Of a DNA stretch of 40,218 nucleotides, positions 15,337-22,906 are shown in pieces. The translations under genes were made by a program, and so were the position numbers. Every line of letters starts with the position of its first letter. Positions within the stretch are counted from its first letter, which is position 1. The notes beneath the pieces were generated by a model that was not told where the DNA came from, did no database searches, and saw only the letters and a program-made list of their open reading frames with translations. Source of the DNA: Defluviitaleaceae bacterium (GTDB taxonomy: Bacteria > Bacillota > Clostridia > Lachnospirales > WQUN01); contig WQRX01000028.1 of NCBI GenBank assembly GCA_009786535.1, forward strand, positions 1 through 40,218, written 5' to 3'.

Positions 15337-16164
15337 TTATCCCCCCTGCACCACCACGCGCCGTAGTGCGCGTTTCATTAAAATCCGCCCGATAAGAAGC
15401 AATGCGAATAACCAAAAAACTTGAAGCGCTAAGCCCTGCATCATCGCTTCGCCGTACAAATGCCCGCTAAAAATGCGCAAGGGCATGTTTTGCATTGCGC
15501 CGAAGGGGGATAATTCCACGGCAAAGCGCAGCACATCGGGGAAGAAGGGGATAGGCAAATAGCCCCCTGCCAAAAAATCCGCCGCTACGCCAACGACAAT
15601 ACGCGTCCCCATACTGTTTATCGTGGAAAATGCGGAAATATAGACAAGCATTGTCAACGATACGACAACACCCATCGCCAAAAACATACTTGCGAAAAAA
15701 AGCAAAATACGCGTACCCTCTGTAGGCAAAACTAAGCGAAACGGAGCGGGAATGACAATGGCAACCACTAATAACGGCAAGCACCTAAGCGCCCCCGCCG
15801 CCAATCGGTTGGCAGAGGTTTGCGAAAACCACCGTGCGTACAAATCCATGGGGCGTGCCAGCTCGTAGGCAATTTCTCCGCTTTCGACGGCGGAAAAAAT
15901 GCTGTTGTCGTAGAACCAAATGAAAAAGAAGGACATAAACGCCTGTTGCAACCAAATATAACTCACCGTTTGCGGTAAGGTCATTGGGAAGCTGTGCGGG
16001 TTCGATTCATAAAAAGCGATGAACGCAAGTATGTACATAAAACCCCACGCAAACTGCGTGGCAAACCCCGCAAGCGCCGCCGCACGGTATTGCAGCGAAT
16101 GCGTAAACCGTATGCGAAACAACGCCAAATAAGGACTGCGAAGCCCCCCCCGCGCGGGTATCAT
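15337..16164 (-). CDS. ABC-2 type permease (DUF990 / COG4587-like)
   Basis: This 275-residue integral membrane protein has about six transmembrane segments. The block QQAFMSFFFIWFYDNSIF, then GEIAYELARPMDLYARWF, is the conserved cytoplasmic part of DUF990 permeases. Its ATG overlaps the ATPase stop as ATGA (16161-16164), so the two are translationally coupled. It should pair with the permease at 13311-14087 and the ATPase to form an exporter of unknown substrate. Its stop is 1 nt from the stop of the convergent gene at 15335, with no terminator between them. Confidence 0.85.
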   Translation of the reverse strand: MIPARGGLRSPYLALFRIRFTHSLQYRAAALAGFATQFAWGFMYILAFIAFYESNPHSFPMTLPQTVSYIWLQQAFMSFFFIWFYDNSIFSAVESGEIAYELARPMDLYARWFSQTSANRLAAGALRCLPLLVVAIVIPAPFRLVLPTEGTRILLFFASMFLAMGVVVSLTMLVYISAFSTINSMGTRIVVGVAADFLAGGYLPIPFFPDVLRFAVELSPFGAMQNMPLRIFSGHLYGEAMMQGLALQVFWLFALLLIGRILMKRALRRVVVQGG

Positions 16165-16988
16165 ATTTCGTATTCCTTATACAACGCGGCAACCCACGCT
16201 TCGGCGTCGGTGGCAATATTGCCGTCCGTCATTTCTGATGCGTTTATATTTGCGCGTTGGCGCAGTGTTTCCAGCGTGCCGTCTAAGAGAATTTGCCCCT
16301 TGCCAATAAGAATTATCCGTTCTGTAAGGGCTTCAATATCTTGCATGTCGTGGGTAGTAAGAAGCACCGTAGTGCCGCGTTCGGCGTTTAACCGCTTGAT
16401 AAACTGCCGCACCGCAATTTTCGAAACTGCATCAAGCCCTATAGTCGGCTCGTCCAAAAACAGAATTTTCGGGTCGTGCAACAGGCTTGCCACCACTTCG
16501 CACCGCATACGCTGCCCCAGCGAAAGACTGCGCGCAGGGGTTTTTAAAATTTCCGCCAGCTCCAGCGCGTCGGTAAGTTCATCCAAATTGCGCTTGTATA
16601 TTGCTTGCGGGGTTTTGTAAATATCGCGAATCAGCTCAAAGCTGTCAATAACGGGTACGTCCCACCACAGCTGGCTGCGCTGGCCAAAAACCACGCCAAT
16701 GTCGCGCACATGCGCAACGCGGTGCTTCCATGGTGTGCGCCCGTTAATATCACATGCCCCGCCGTCGGGGGTAAGCACACCGCACATAATTTTTATCGTA
16801 GTGCTTTTGCCCGCGCCGTTAGGACCTATATAGCCCACCATTTCGCCGTCATTTACCGCGAAGGATACGTCCCTTAACGCATGGATATCCTCGTATTCAC
16901 GCGAAAAAAGCGCCCTAAGGGCGCGTCCAAAACCCGCATTGCGCTTGCGTACGCGGAAGGTCTTGCTTATATTTTCCAGGCGAATCAT
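16161..16988 (-). CDS. ABC exporter ATPase (COG4586-like)
   Basis: This is a protein of about 275 residues with all nucleotide-binding motifs: Walker A GPNGAGKST, a Q-loop with the COG4586-specific GQRSQLWWDVPV, signature LSLGQRMR, Walker B ILFLDEPTIGLD, and the switch His in LLTTHDMQD. I start it at ATG 16988 (MIRLENISKTFRV). The frame is open to 17051, but the longer form would run into flagellin sequence. The Shine-Dalgarno is poor. The start lies only 13 nt after the stop of the small flagellin with no terminator between, so it is probably transcribed from the flagellin's sigma-D promoter and may depend on ribosomes arriving from the flagellin. It works with the two DUF990 permeases. Confidence 0.88.
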   Translation of the reverse strand: MIRLENISKTFRVRKRNAGFGRALRALFSREYEDIHALRDVSFAVNDGEMVGYIGPNGAGKSTTIKIMCGVLTPDGGACDINGRTPWKHRVAHVRDIGVVFGQRSQLWWDVPVIDSFELIRDIYKTPQAIYKRNLDELTDALELAEILKTPARSLSLGQRMRCEVVASLLHDPKILFLDEPTIGLDAVSKIAVRQFIKRLNAERGTTVLLTTHDMQDIEALTERIILIGKGQILLDGTLETLRQRANINASEMTDGNIATDAEAWVAALYKEYEI

Positions 16989-17001
16989 TTCATATGGTGA
17001 T

Positions 17002-18018
17002 TTACCGCAACAGTTGCAAAATCGTATTTGGTTGCTGGTTAGACTGCGCAAGTATAGATATCGCCGCTTGGTTTAATACATTCGATTGCGTGTGTACCAT
17101 GGCTTCTTGCGCAATGTCCGCATCGCGTATGCGGCTATTGGCGGCACTTAAATTTTCGCTGGCTACATCTAAATTTTGTTTAGTAAATTCTAAGCGGTTT
17201 TGCGTTGCGCCTAAAATAGCGCGCAGGCTGGAAACATTGCTTAACACGGCGTCGATATTTACTATCATACGCTGTATCCAGAAGGTTTGACTCTTGTAGC
17301 CGCCTTCGCCTAAGTTTACCTCGAAATCTAGGGTAGCATCAATGGAAGGGTCCCCCGAATAGTTGAAGCTGGTGCCTAAGATGTAATTGTTCCCATAGGC
17401 GCCTTGCAACGCAAGCCCCGCGTGGTTTAGCATACTGCTCATGGCAAACAGAAAAGATACCCGCTGGGTAGCGCCGCTATCGTCGGTTAAATTATACGGC
17501 GTTGCAATATGCTCCAAATTTAAATTAATGGGTAAAGAATGTCCAAAATTGGGTCCGATGTGAAGGGTCATGTAATTTAATCCACGTGTTTCCAACGTAT
17601 TTAATATACGCATGGTATTAAAGTCTACTCTATCGTCCATGGAGAGAATTTCGGTAGAAAGTTCAAGCACTTCGTGGGCGATTTGGTCGCGCTCAAATTG
17701 GGTATTTGTATCGTTTGCGCCTTGAATGGTAAGCTCGCGGATGCGGATAATCATATCTGTAATGGTACCCAGCGCGCCTTCCGCCGTTTGCACAACAGAA
17801 ATGCCGTCCTGCGTATTACGTGCCGCCATATCAATGCTACGAATTTGCCCGCGCATTTTTTCAGAAATTGCAAGCCCTGCGGCATCGTCCGCTGCCGAAT
17901 TTATACGAAAGCCCGAAGACATGCGGTTTGCCGCACGCTGTTGCATATTGCCCACCATGCGCAAATTACGCACCGCATTTATAGATGGAACATTGGTACG
18001 TACGACCGTAGCGCTCAT
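17002..18018 (-). CDS. hag: Flagellin, normal size
   Basis: This 338-residue flagellin is complete. The N-terminal D0/D1 region contains ANRMSSGFRINSAADDAAGL, and the C-terminal D1/D0 region contains TQNRLEFTKQNLDVASENLS and ends QPNTILQLLR. A short variable centre (about residues 145-235) replaces the large insert of the other flagellin. The shared conserved blocks mean both could join the same filament. GAGAGGTG precedes the ATG. A good sigma-D promoter lies 55-80 nt upstream, in the 105-nt gap after csrA. The leader after the expected start site has no GGA triplet, unlike the leader of the giant flagellin, so direct CsrA control looks less likely here. The ABC exporter ATPase begins 13 nt downstream. 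Confidence 0.96.
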   Translation of the reverse strand: MSATVVRTNVPSINAVRNLRMVGNMQQRAANRMSSGFRINSAADDAAGLAISEKMRGQIRSIDMAARNTQDGISVVQTAEGALGTITDMIIRIRELTIQGANDTNTQFERDQIAHEVLELSTEILSMDDRVDFNTMRILNTLETRGLNYMTLHIGPNFGHSLPINLNLEHIATPYNLTDDSGATQRVSFLFAMSSMLNHAGLALQGAYGNNYILGTSFNYSGDPSIDATLDFEVNLGEGGYKSQTFWIQRMIVNIDAVLSNVSSLRAILGATQNRLEFTKQNLDVASENLSAANSRIRDADIAQEAMVHTQSNVLNQAAISILAQSNQQPNTILQLLR

Positions 18019-18073
18019 AAATATACACCTCTCAATTCACAACCAAATTTAGGTACATTTACATTACATATCC

Positions 18074-18101
18074 CTATCGGCACGGTTGTGATTTTTCTTT
18101 A
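18074..18101 (-). promoter_or_regulatory. Sigma-D (sigma-28) promoter of the small flagellin
   Basis: On the minus strand TAAA (18101-18098), a 16-nt spacer and GCCGATAG (18081-18074) match the sigma-28 consensus at all but the last position. It is the strongest flagellin promoter in the window. With no terminator after the flagellin, it may also drive the downstream exporter. Confidence 0.8.
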
Positions 18102-18123
18102 GTGGTATTTTGTAACCTTCCTA

Positions 18124-18345
18124 TTACGTATTCAAAAAACTCTTTAGCGAAGCCACAGGTATCTTGTGCATGGCTTCTTTATTTTCGCTGCGTATTTGTT
18201 CAAAAACTTCTTTGCGGTGTACGGCTACGTGCTTTGGCGCGATAATACCTAAGCGCACTTGTTCGCCGCTTACGCCCAGCACTACTACCTCTGCTTGGTC
18301 GCCTATCATTATGGATTCGCCCTTCTTGCGGGTCAAGGCTAACAT
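18124..18345 (-). CDS. csrA: CsrA translational regulator
   Basis: This 73-residue protein is full length for CsrA. It starts [16 protein letters not shown] and has the conserved strands [16 protein letters not shown] and the [13 protein letters not shown] segment, which includes the RNA-binding VHR-x-E residues. CsrA dimers bind GGA motifs in mRNA leaders, classically blocking flagellin translation in Gram-positive bacteria until FliW sequesters CsrA. Its start overlaps the end of fliW by 7 nt, so regulator and antagonist are coupled. It is the last gene of the flgM operon. The next gene, the small flagellin, has its own promoter in the gap. The most plausible target here is the giant flagellin leader. 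Confidence 0.96.
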   Translation of the reverse strand: MLALTRKKGESIMIGDQAEVVVLGVSGEQVRLGIIAPKHVAVHRKEVFEQIRSENKEAMHKIPVASLKSFLNT

Positions 18346-18815
18346 GAGGCGGCCTCTTGGGGCTGGAATGTCCCCGCCGCTTTAAGGTCGTCCATTACAT
18401 AGTAGCGCACGGGGTAATCCTCGTTTGCGCATATAATTTGCTTGCCCTTTTGGGTAGCGCGGTTAATGATAACGGGTGCGCGCAGGTTTACTCTCGTTTG
18501 GGCAATATCGTCGGGTATTACGGCTATGTTATACACTTCTAAGGAAGTACCTTCAATTTCGCCCAGGTCGGCTAGTTCATCCGGGTCTACGTGTGGGTCA
18601 TAATCGGGCAGGGCTTTGTATACGTCCATCATGGGGAAGCATACGTCGCCGTCGTCCAGGCTTTGCAGCCAGTAGAAGGTTTCCCGCGTGTCTTCCATAC
18701 CAATAAGCAAAAAGCGCCTATCGTCGGGATAGCCCGGCAACCCTACAGGAAAATCCAATGCATCGCCGGGATTATACGATAACTCGCCAAAATTTTGCGT
18801 GAAGATAATTTCCAT
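18339..18815 (-). CDS. fliW: FliW, flagellar assembly factor and CsrA antagonist
   Basis: This 158-residue protein matches FliW from end to end. The N-terminal [19 protein letters not shown] leads into [14 protein letters not shown], then [18 protein letters not shown], and the C-terminal [20 protein letters not shown]. FliW binds either flagellin or CsrA. When flagellin is exported, freed FliW captures CsrA and relieves repression of flagellin translation. AAGGGTGA stands before the ATG. The gap to the preceding flgL is 13 nt and csrA overlaps its end. With two very different flagellins here, which one FliW senses is an open question. Confidence 0.96.
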   Translation of the reverse strand: MEIIFTQNFGELSYNPGDALDFPVGLPGYPDDRRFLLIGMEDTRETFYWLQSLDDGDVCFPMMDVYKALPDYDPHVDPDELADLGEIEGTSLEVYNIAVIPDDIAQTRVNLRAPVIINRATQKGKQIICANEDYPVRYYVMDDLKAAGTFQPQEAASC

Positions 18816-18828
18816 AACAAATCACCCT

Positions 18829-20829
18829 TTAATTTATGAAATTCGACAAGTTTAATTGCATGATGCCCGCGTTTGCACGCAACGACGCTTGGAACGCCGT
18901 TTCCGCATTCATGCGCAGCATAATTGCCCGTGCCATGTCGGTATCCTCGTTGTCGCTGGTTAGGCGCTCAAGGGTTACTTCGTCCGCTTCCAGACGGTTA
19001 AACAACATATCCAGCCGCTGGGCGCGTGCGCCAAGTTGGGTATGCTCACGGGTAAACCGGTCGCTATGCCTGTCTATTAATAATAACATATTATTAAAAT
19101 GGGTGTACAGCGCGTCTTGTGCTACGGCGCGTTCGTCAATGAGCTGGCGGTCAACGATAGTGGTAAGCATTGGCTCTGTGTAATAGGGTGGATTTTCGGT
19201 AAGCCTGCGGCGCAGTTCGCTTTCCTCGGTAATGACTACGCCGTCCACAAATTCAATAAAACGGCGAAGGTCGGAAAACATTTCCGCGGTAAACGCATTT
19301 TTTGCCAGCGAATTAATGCCTACATGGTTATGGGCGGCGGCTTCGATGGTTATTATTTGGTCGTGCATGTCGAATGAGCGGTTGCTTTCCGCTTGGTCCA
19401 ATGGAATGGGGGTAAGGGGCGTAACGCCCGGTACGCTGGCGCGGATTAAGGTAACGCCCGCTACACGCGTATCGGTTTTTAAATTGTGCATGGCGGTACG
19501 GGTAGCCGTGTCGCCCATATAGGGGATTTCTACGCTATAGGAAATTGAAATTTGTGTTCCGCGGTCAAAAACGCTGGCAGGAATTGTTACTACTGCGGGG
19601 CTACCGGGCGTTAGCACTGCCCCCGGTGGTAACGTAGGACGCAGTGCAGCGGGGGCATTTACATCTGTAAACGCAGGCGATACAACGCCGCCACCAAAAA
19701 TTTGCAACTCAAAAGAATATGCGGGCGCACCGTTTAATGTTGCTGTACCGCTCGCGGCTTGCCGCGAAAGATATTGCGTCACTTGATACACGCGGTCGAC
19801 CTCCACCATGGCAGGTTCGGGGATATCGGACAATATTTCACGGCTGGTGAAGTATACCGATGGGTTTAACTCACCGCGCTCGAAGCCCGTTTTTTCAAAG
19901 GTAACGGAAATCCCTTCACGGGGGAAGGCAGCGGCGGTTGTGTCATGCATGGCAAGCTCGCCCGTTTCGGTAACAAAATGCAGAATGGGCGTGGTTAACG
20001 CAACACCTGCCGTTACCGCCGCTATACGTTGGGGGTCGGCAGGGTCTAAATCGCCTATGGTATGTGCGGGCAGATACGCTTGCGGGTCATTTATGCTTCG
20101 AGTAATTACGTGGAAACCGGGGACCTCTATACGCTTGTTAGCTAAGAAGTCGGGGTCATTAGGGTCGACAATTAAGTTGCCGTCTGCGTCACGGCTGTCA
20201 ATATTGCGGTACGCAAGGCGAATTACGCGCACATTATGCGCCGTAGGGGGGAAGGTGTCCGCATCTGCGCCGGGGGGGGTCGAAGCGGGGTCGCCAAGGC
20301 GCTGGAAGGACGCGGTTCTATCCACTTCGTTAAACCCAAAATGCTGGGTAATGATAAAGCGCCTGTCATTGGCGGCGGTAAATACGGGCTGTTCGTCTGT
20401 CCTAAAGCCTGCAAAAACAAAACGCCCCGCGAAGGTTTGGTTCATTTCCGCCGTGCCTATATGGTCAACAAGCTGGCGGATTTGGTTAATCATCGTCGCC
20501 TTATTATCCACATTATAAGTACCGTTTGCGCCCGCAACCAGCAAACTGCGAATTTCCTGCAATTGATTATCCATCACGTTAATGAAAGCGGATTCGGTCA
20601 CGTTCATCCACGCTTGCCCAAATTCCACATTGCGCTGGAACTGCCGCACCTCTTGCACACCCGCGCGGAATTTTAACGCACGGCTGGCGATTAGCGGGTC
20701 GTCCGATGGGCGGCTTACGCGCTTTGTCGTTTCCAACGTGCGGATAATCCCGTCCAAATTACGCATGTTGCGGTTAATGTGCATAAGGGTGGTGTTATTA
20801 ATCATAGAGCCGGTAAGTCGCATAGGCAT
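18829..20829 (-). CDS. flgL: FlgL, hook-filament junction protein, second copy (enlarged)
   Basis: This 666-residue protein has the FlgL N-terminus (MRLTGSMINNTTLMHINRN and the RVSRPSDDPLIASRAL block) and the C-terminal helix (DMARAIMLRMNAETAFQASL). FlgL (HAP3) joins the filament to FlgK and is usually about 300 residues, so this one is doubled by a central insert (about residues 170-560). The insert shares blocks with the other copy: TPILHFVTETGELAMH, GELNPSVYFTSREI and MFSDLRRFIEFVD. It has an extra region of roughly 110 residues (about 350-460) that the other copy lacks. AGGAGA is 7 nt before ATG 20829. It follows the toxin-antitoxin pair after a 52-nt gap and precedes fliW by 13 nt. Confidence 0.92.
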   Translation of the reverse strand: MPMRLTGSMINNTTLMHINRNMRNLDGIIRTLETTKRVSRPSDDPLIASRALKFRAGVQEVRQFQRNVEFGQAWMNVTESAFINVMDNQLQEIRSLLVAGANGTYNVDNKATMINQIRQLVDHIGTAEMNQTFAGRFVFAGFRTDEQPVFTAANDRRFIITQHFGFNEVDRTASFQRLGDPASTPPGADADTFPPTAHNVRVIRLAYRNIDSRDADGNLIVDPNDPDFLANKRIEVPGFHVITRSINDPQAYLPAHTIGDLDPADPQRIAAVTAGVALTTPILHFVTETGELAMHDTTAAAFPREGISVTFEKTGFERGELNPSVYFTSREILSDIPEPAMVEVDRVYQVTQYLSRQAASGTATLNGAPAYSFELQIFGGGVVSPAFTDVNAPAALRPTLPPGAVLTPGSPAVVTIPASVFDRGTQISISYSVEIPYMGDTATRTAMHNLKTDTRVAGVTLIRASVPGVTPLTPIPLDQAESNRSFDMHDQIITIEAAAHNHVGINSLAKNAFTAEMFSDLRRFIEFVDGVVITEESELRRRLTENPPYYTEPMLTTIVDRQLIDERAVAQDALYTHFNNMLLLIDRHSDRFTREHTQLGARAQRLDMLFNRLEADEVTLERLTSDNEDTDMARAIMLRMNAETAFQASLRANAGIMQLNLSNFIN

Positions 20830-20881
20830 AGTGGATTCTCCTGTTCTTTTTGGTTATTTGGAGGAATTGAGGATAGTAAGC

Positions 20882-21085
20882 TCATGTAGCAATTTCACTC
20901 TGTTTTAAATACAAATGCAACGCATTTAATTTTGGTTGCCTTAGCAACGTTTTAATTGTGTCCAACGTTGATTCCTCATCTATATCTTCGGGCGAATCAT
21001 AATGGATTGATACAGTGTACCCGTTTTTCATACGCTGTGCATATGGGTTTGGGCGGGCATTTGAAAAATCATAGTGGTCTTTCAT
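20882..21085 (-). CDS. Putative antitoxin of the BrnT pair
   Basis: This 67-residue protein begins KDHYDFSNARPNPYAQRMK, the usual start of antitoxins paired with BrnT-type toxins. The C-terminus (TLDTIKTLLRQPKLNALHLY) does not show the ribbon-helix-helix tail that I expect of BrnA, so it may be a divergent antitoxin or a different subtype. It starts 3 nt after the toxin stop, the usual toxin-first order. BrnA-type antitoxins neutralise the RNase toxin and, in known cases, repress their own promoter. Its 52-nt gap to the downstream flgL is the largest break within this part of the flagellar operon. Confidence 0.65.
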   Translation of the reverse strand: MKDHYDFSNARPNPYAQRMKNGYTVSIHYDSPEDIDEESTLDTIKTLLRQPKLNALHLYLKQSEIAT

Positions 21086-21088
21086 ACG

Positions 21089-21382
21089 CTACCTCCTATA
21101 CATTTTTTCTTCCCGATTATTTGCCGTTCTAGCAGAAATTAATCGTATTACATCATCGTTACCCCTGTAGCAATGACACACCATCAATAAATTTGCTTCA
21201 TTGCTCATTCCCAACAGCACTAAGCGCTCTTCATCTTCCGAATGTGCTCCGTCATTAATGTAAAGCGCGTGGTCGTCATCAAATGCGGTCATCGCTTGCA
21301 AGAATGAAACGCCATGTTTTACTTCGTTAATCGCTGCCTTTTCCAAATCCCAATCAAAGTACATATCCAAATATTGCACCAT
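21089..21382 (-). CDS. brnT: BrnT-family ribonuclease toxin (DUF497)
   Basis: This 97-residue protein fits BrnT closely. FDWDLEKAAINEVKHGVSF is the family opening (E/DWD..K...N..KHGV.F). FDDDHALY, the HSEDEERLVLLGMS block, and RLISARTANNREEKMY (matching R.ISAR.A...E...Y) follow in order. BrnT is a type II toxin that cleaves RNA with a RelE-like fold. The ATG at 21382 has AAGGTAGG before it and lies 6 nt after the stop of the upstream flgL, so the toxin is embedded in the flagellar operon and should be co-transcribed with it. An alternative in-frame start is the Met just before YFDWD. Confidence 0.88.
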   Translation of the reverse strand: MVQYLDMYFDWDLEKAAINEVKHGVSFLQAMTAFDDDHALYINDGAHSEDEERLVLLGMSNEANLLMVCHCYRGNDDVIRLISARTANNREEKMYRR

Positions 21383-21388
21383 GCAAGC

Positions 21389-22906
21389 CTACCTTAGAAA
21401 ATTAACCAGCGAAAGCTGCACGGTCATTGCGTTTGCGCGCAGGGCGGCTTGGAAGGCGGCTTCTGCCATATTTTTACGCATAATGGCGTCTTGCAGGGGG
21501 GTATCCTCGTTAGCGGAGAGGAGTGCGGTATAGCTTATTTCCTCTTCTTCTAAGCGGACTACCAGCATGTCTATCGTATTCATGCGTGAGCCCAGGCTTG
21601 CATGTTCACGCTGTACTATGTCTACGTGACTGGTAAAATGCCCAAGCATTACCGAAAAACGGTCGTGCATCACGGATTGTATACGTCCTGTTTCGTTGGT
21701 CATAAAACGCTCTACTTCATTTGCTAAATCGTCGTCTAAATGACCCAGATCTTCGAAATAGGCTACGACCTTGTCGCGGCTGCTTGCGGTATTATGCACG
21801 GCTTCTACGGCTTCGAATAACGCGCGCAAGTCGGCAAACATAGCAGGGGTAAATACTTCGCTGGCTAAGGCATTTACGGTAACATGGTTACCTGCTGCCA
21901 TTTCCATACGGATTTGGTGGTCGCTCGTATTAAAGGTATGTGTGGAGAGTGGCTCTAAAAAGTTGCCCGTTGTTGGGTCAATTTCCCGCGCATAAAAATA
22001 TACCACGGGGTTTAACTCGCCCGCGCGGGGGCTGTCTAATCGGTAAGTTACGTCCACTGTACGGGGGAAATTTGTCACCGTATCATTATGCATAACCAGC
22101 TCGCCCCGTGCGGGGATAAAATGCAGTATAGGGGTTTCGTCGCTTACATCGGCGGGGATGGTCAACGGCGGTGTACCAAAGTGATTGGGGTCGGCAAGGA
22201 GTAACGCGCGTACATCACCTACGGTTGCGGCGGGTTGATAGGCGTTTTCGTCCATGATATCAAAGGAGAGAATGTGAAAGCCCGGTATTTCCAGCGTATT
22301 TGGGTCTAAATCACGGTAGGGCAAATTAATAACATTTATTTCGTGTACTACAGGCTGGCGCCCTGCTGGCGGCAAATTTTGAAAAGAACGTAACGACATA
22401 ATATTTTGCGAATGGATTTGCTGGGTAATAATAAAGCTACGCTCCATATCCGTGGTTAGCACAGGGGGCTGGTTGGTAAAAAAGCCCGAGAAAACATAAC
22501 GCCCCATGTAGGCTTGGTTCATTTCCAGCGCAATTTGGTCAAAGAACTCGCGCATTTCTGTTACCATAGCCAAGCGGTCGGAAAGCTCGTGTGAACCGTC
22601 TGCGGCGGCGACTAAGCGGCGGTTAATTTCCTGCAGGGCAGAGTCCTCGTAGTACAGCATGTTCATAAACGCCGACTCGCTGGAGCGCATCCACGCTAAG
22701 CCGCCATTGGCGTTGGAAAGGAACTGCTCCGTTTCCTCCAATATTGTGCGGTAGCGCAGGGAACGCGCCGCAAGAATTGGGTCATCTGACGGACGACCTA
22801 TGCGCTTCTTGGTTTCGATTTGGCGCACAAGGTCATTTACGTGCCGCACATTGCGGTGGATGTTGTTTAGCGAGTTGCCAAAAATCATTGAGTTAGTGAC
22901 GCGCAT
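21389..22906 (-). CDS. flgL: FlgL, hook-filament junction protein, first copy (enlarged)
   Basis: This 505-residue protein carries the FlgL N-terminus (MRVTNSMIFGNSLNNIHRN, then RIGRPSDDPILAARSL) and C-terminus (QDAIMRKNMAEAAFQAALRA). It is longer than the common 300 or so residues. The centre shares ETPILHFIPARGELVMH, GELNPVVYFYAREI and MFADLRALFEAVE with the second copy, so the two arose by duplication after the insert was gained. Its ATG overlaps the flgK stop by one base (TAATG), so it is translationally coupled to flgK. The toxin gene follows after 6 nt. The second flgL lies beyond the toxin-antitoxin pair. Confidence 0.93.
   Translation of the reverse strand: MRVTNSMIFGNSLNNIHRNVRHVNDLVRQIETKKRIGRPSDDPILAARSLRYRTILEETEQFLSNANGGLAWMRSSESAFMNMLYYEDSALQEINRRLVAAADGSHELSDRLAMVTEMREFFDQIALEMNQAYMGRYVFSGFFTNQPPVLTTDMERSFIITQQIHSQNIMSLRSFQNLPPAGRQPVVHEINVINLPYRDLDPNTLEIPGFHILSFDIMDENAYQPAATVGDVRALLLADPNHFGTPPLTIPADVSDETPILHFIPARGELVMHNDTVTNFPRTVDVTYRLDSPRAGELNPVVYFYAREIDPTTGNFLEPLSTHTFNTSDHQIRMEMAAGNHVTVNALASEVFTPAMFADLRALFEAVEAVHNTASSRDKVVAYFEDLGHLDDDLANEVERFMTNETGRIQSVMHDRFSVMLGHFTSHVDIVQREHASLGSRMNTIDMLVVRLEEEEISYTALLSANEDTPLQDAIMRKNMAEAAFQAALRANAMTVQLSLVNFLR

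Noticed and set aside
19808..20518. Plus-strand open frame of 236 codons opposite flgL
   Set aside because: It lies inside a clear flgL gene and has no ribosome binding site or domain.
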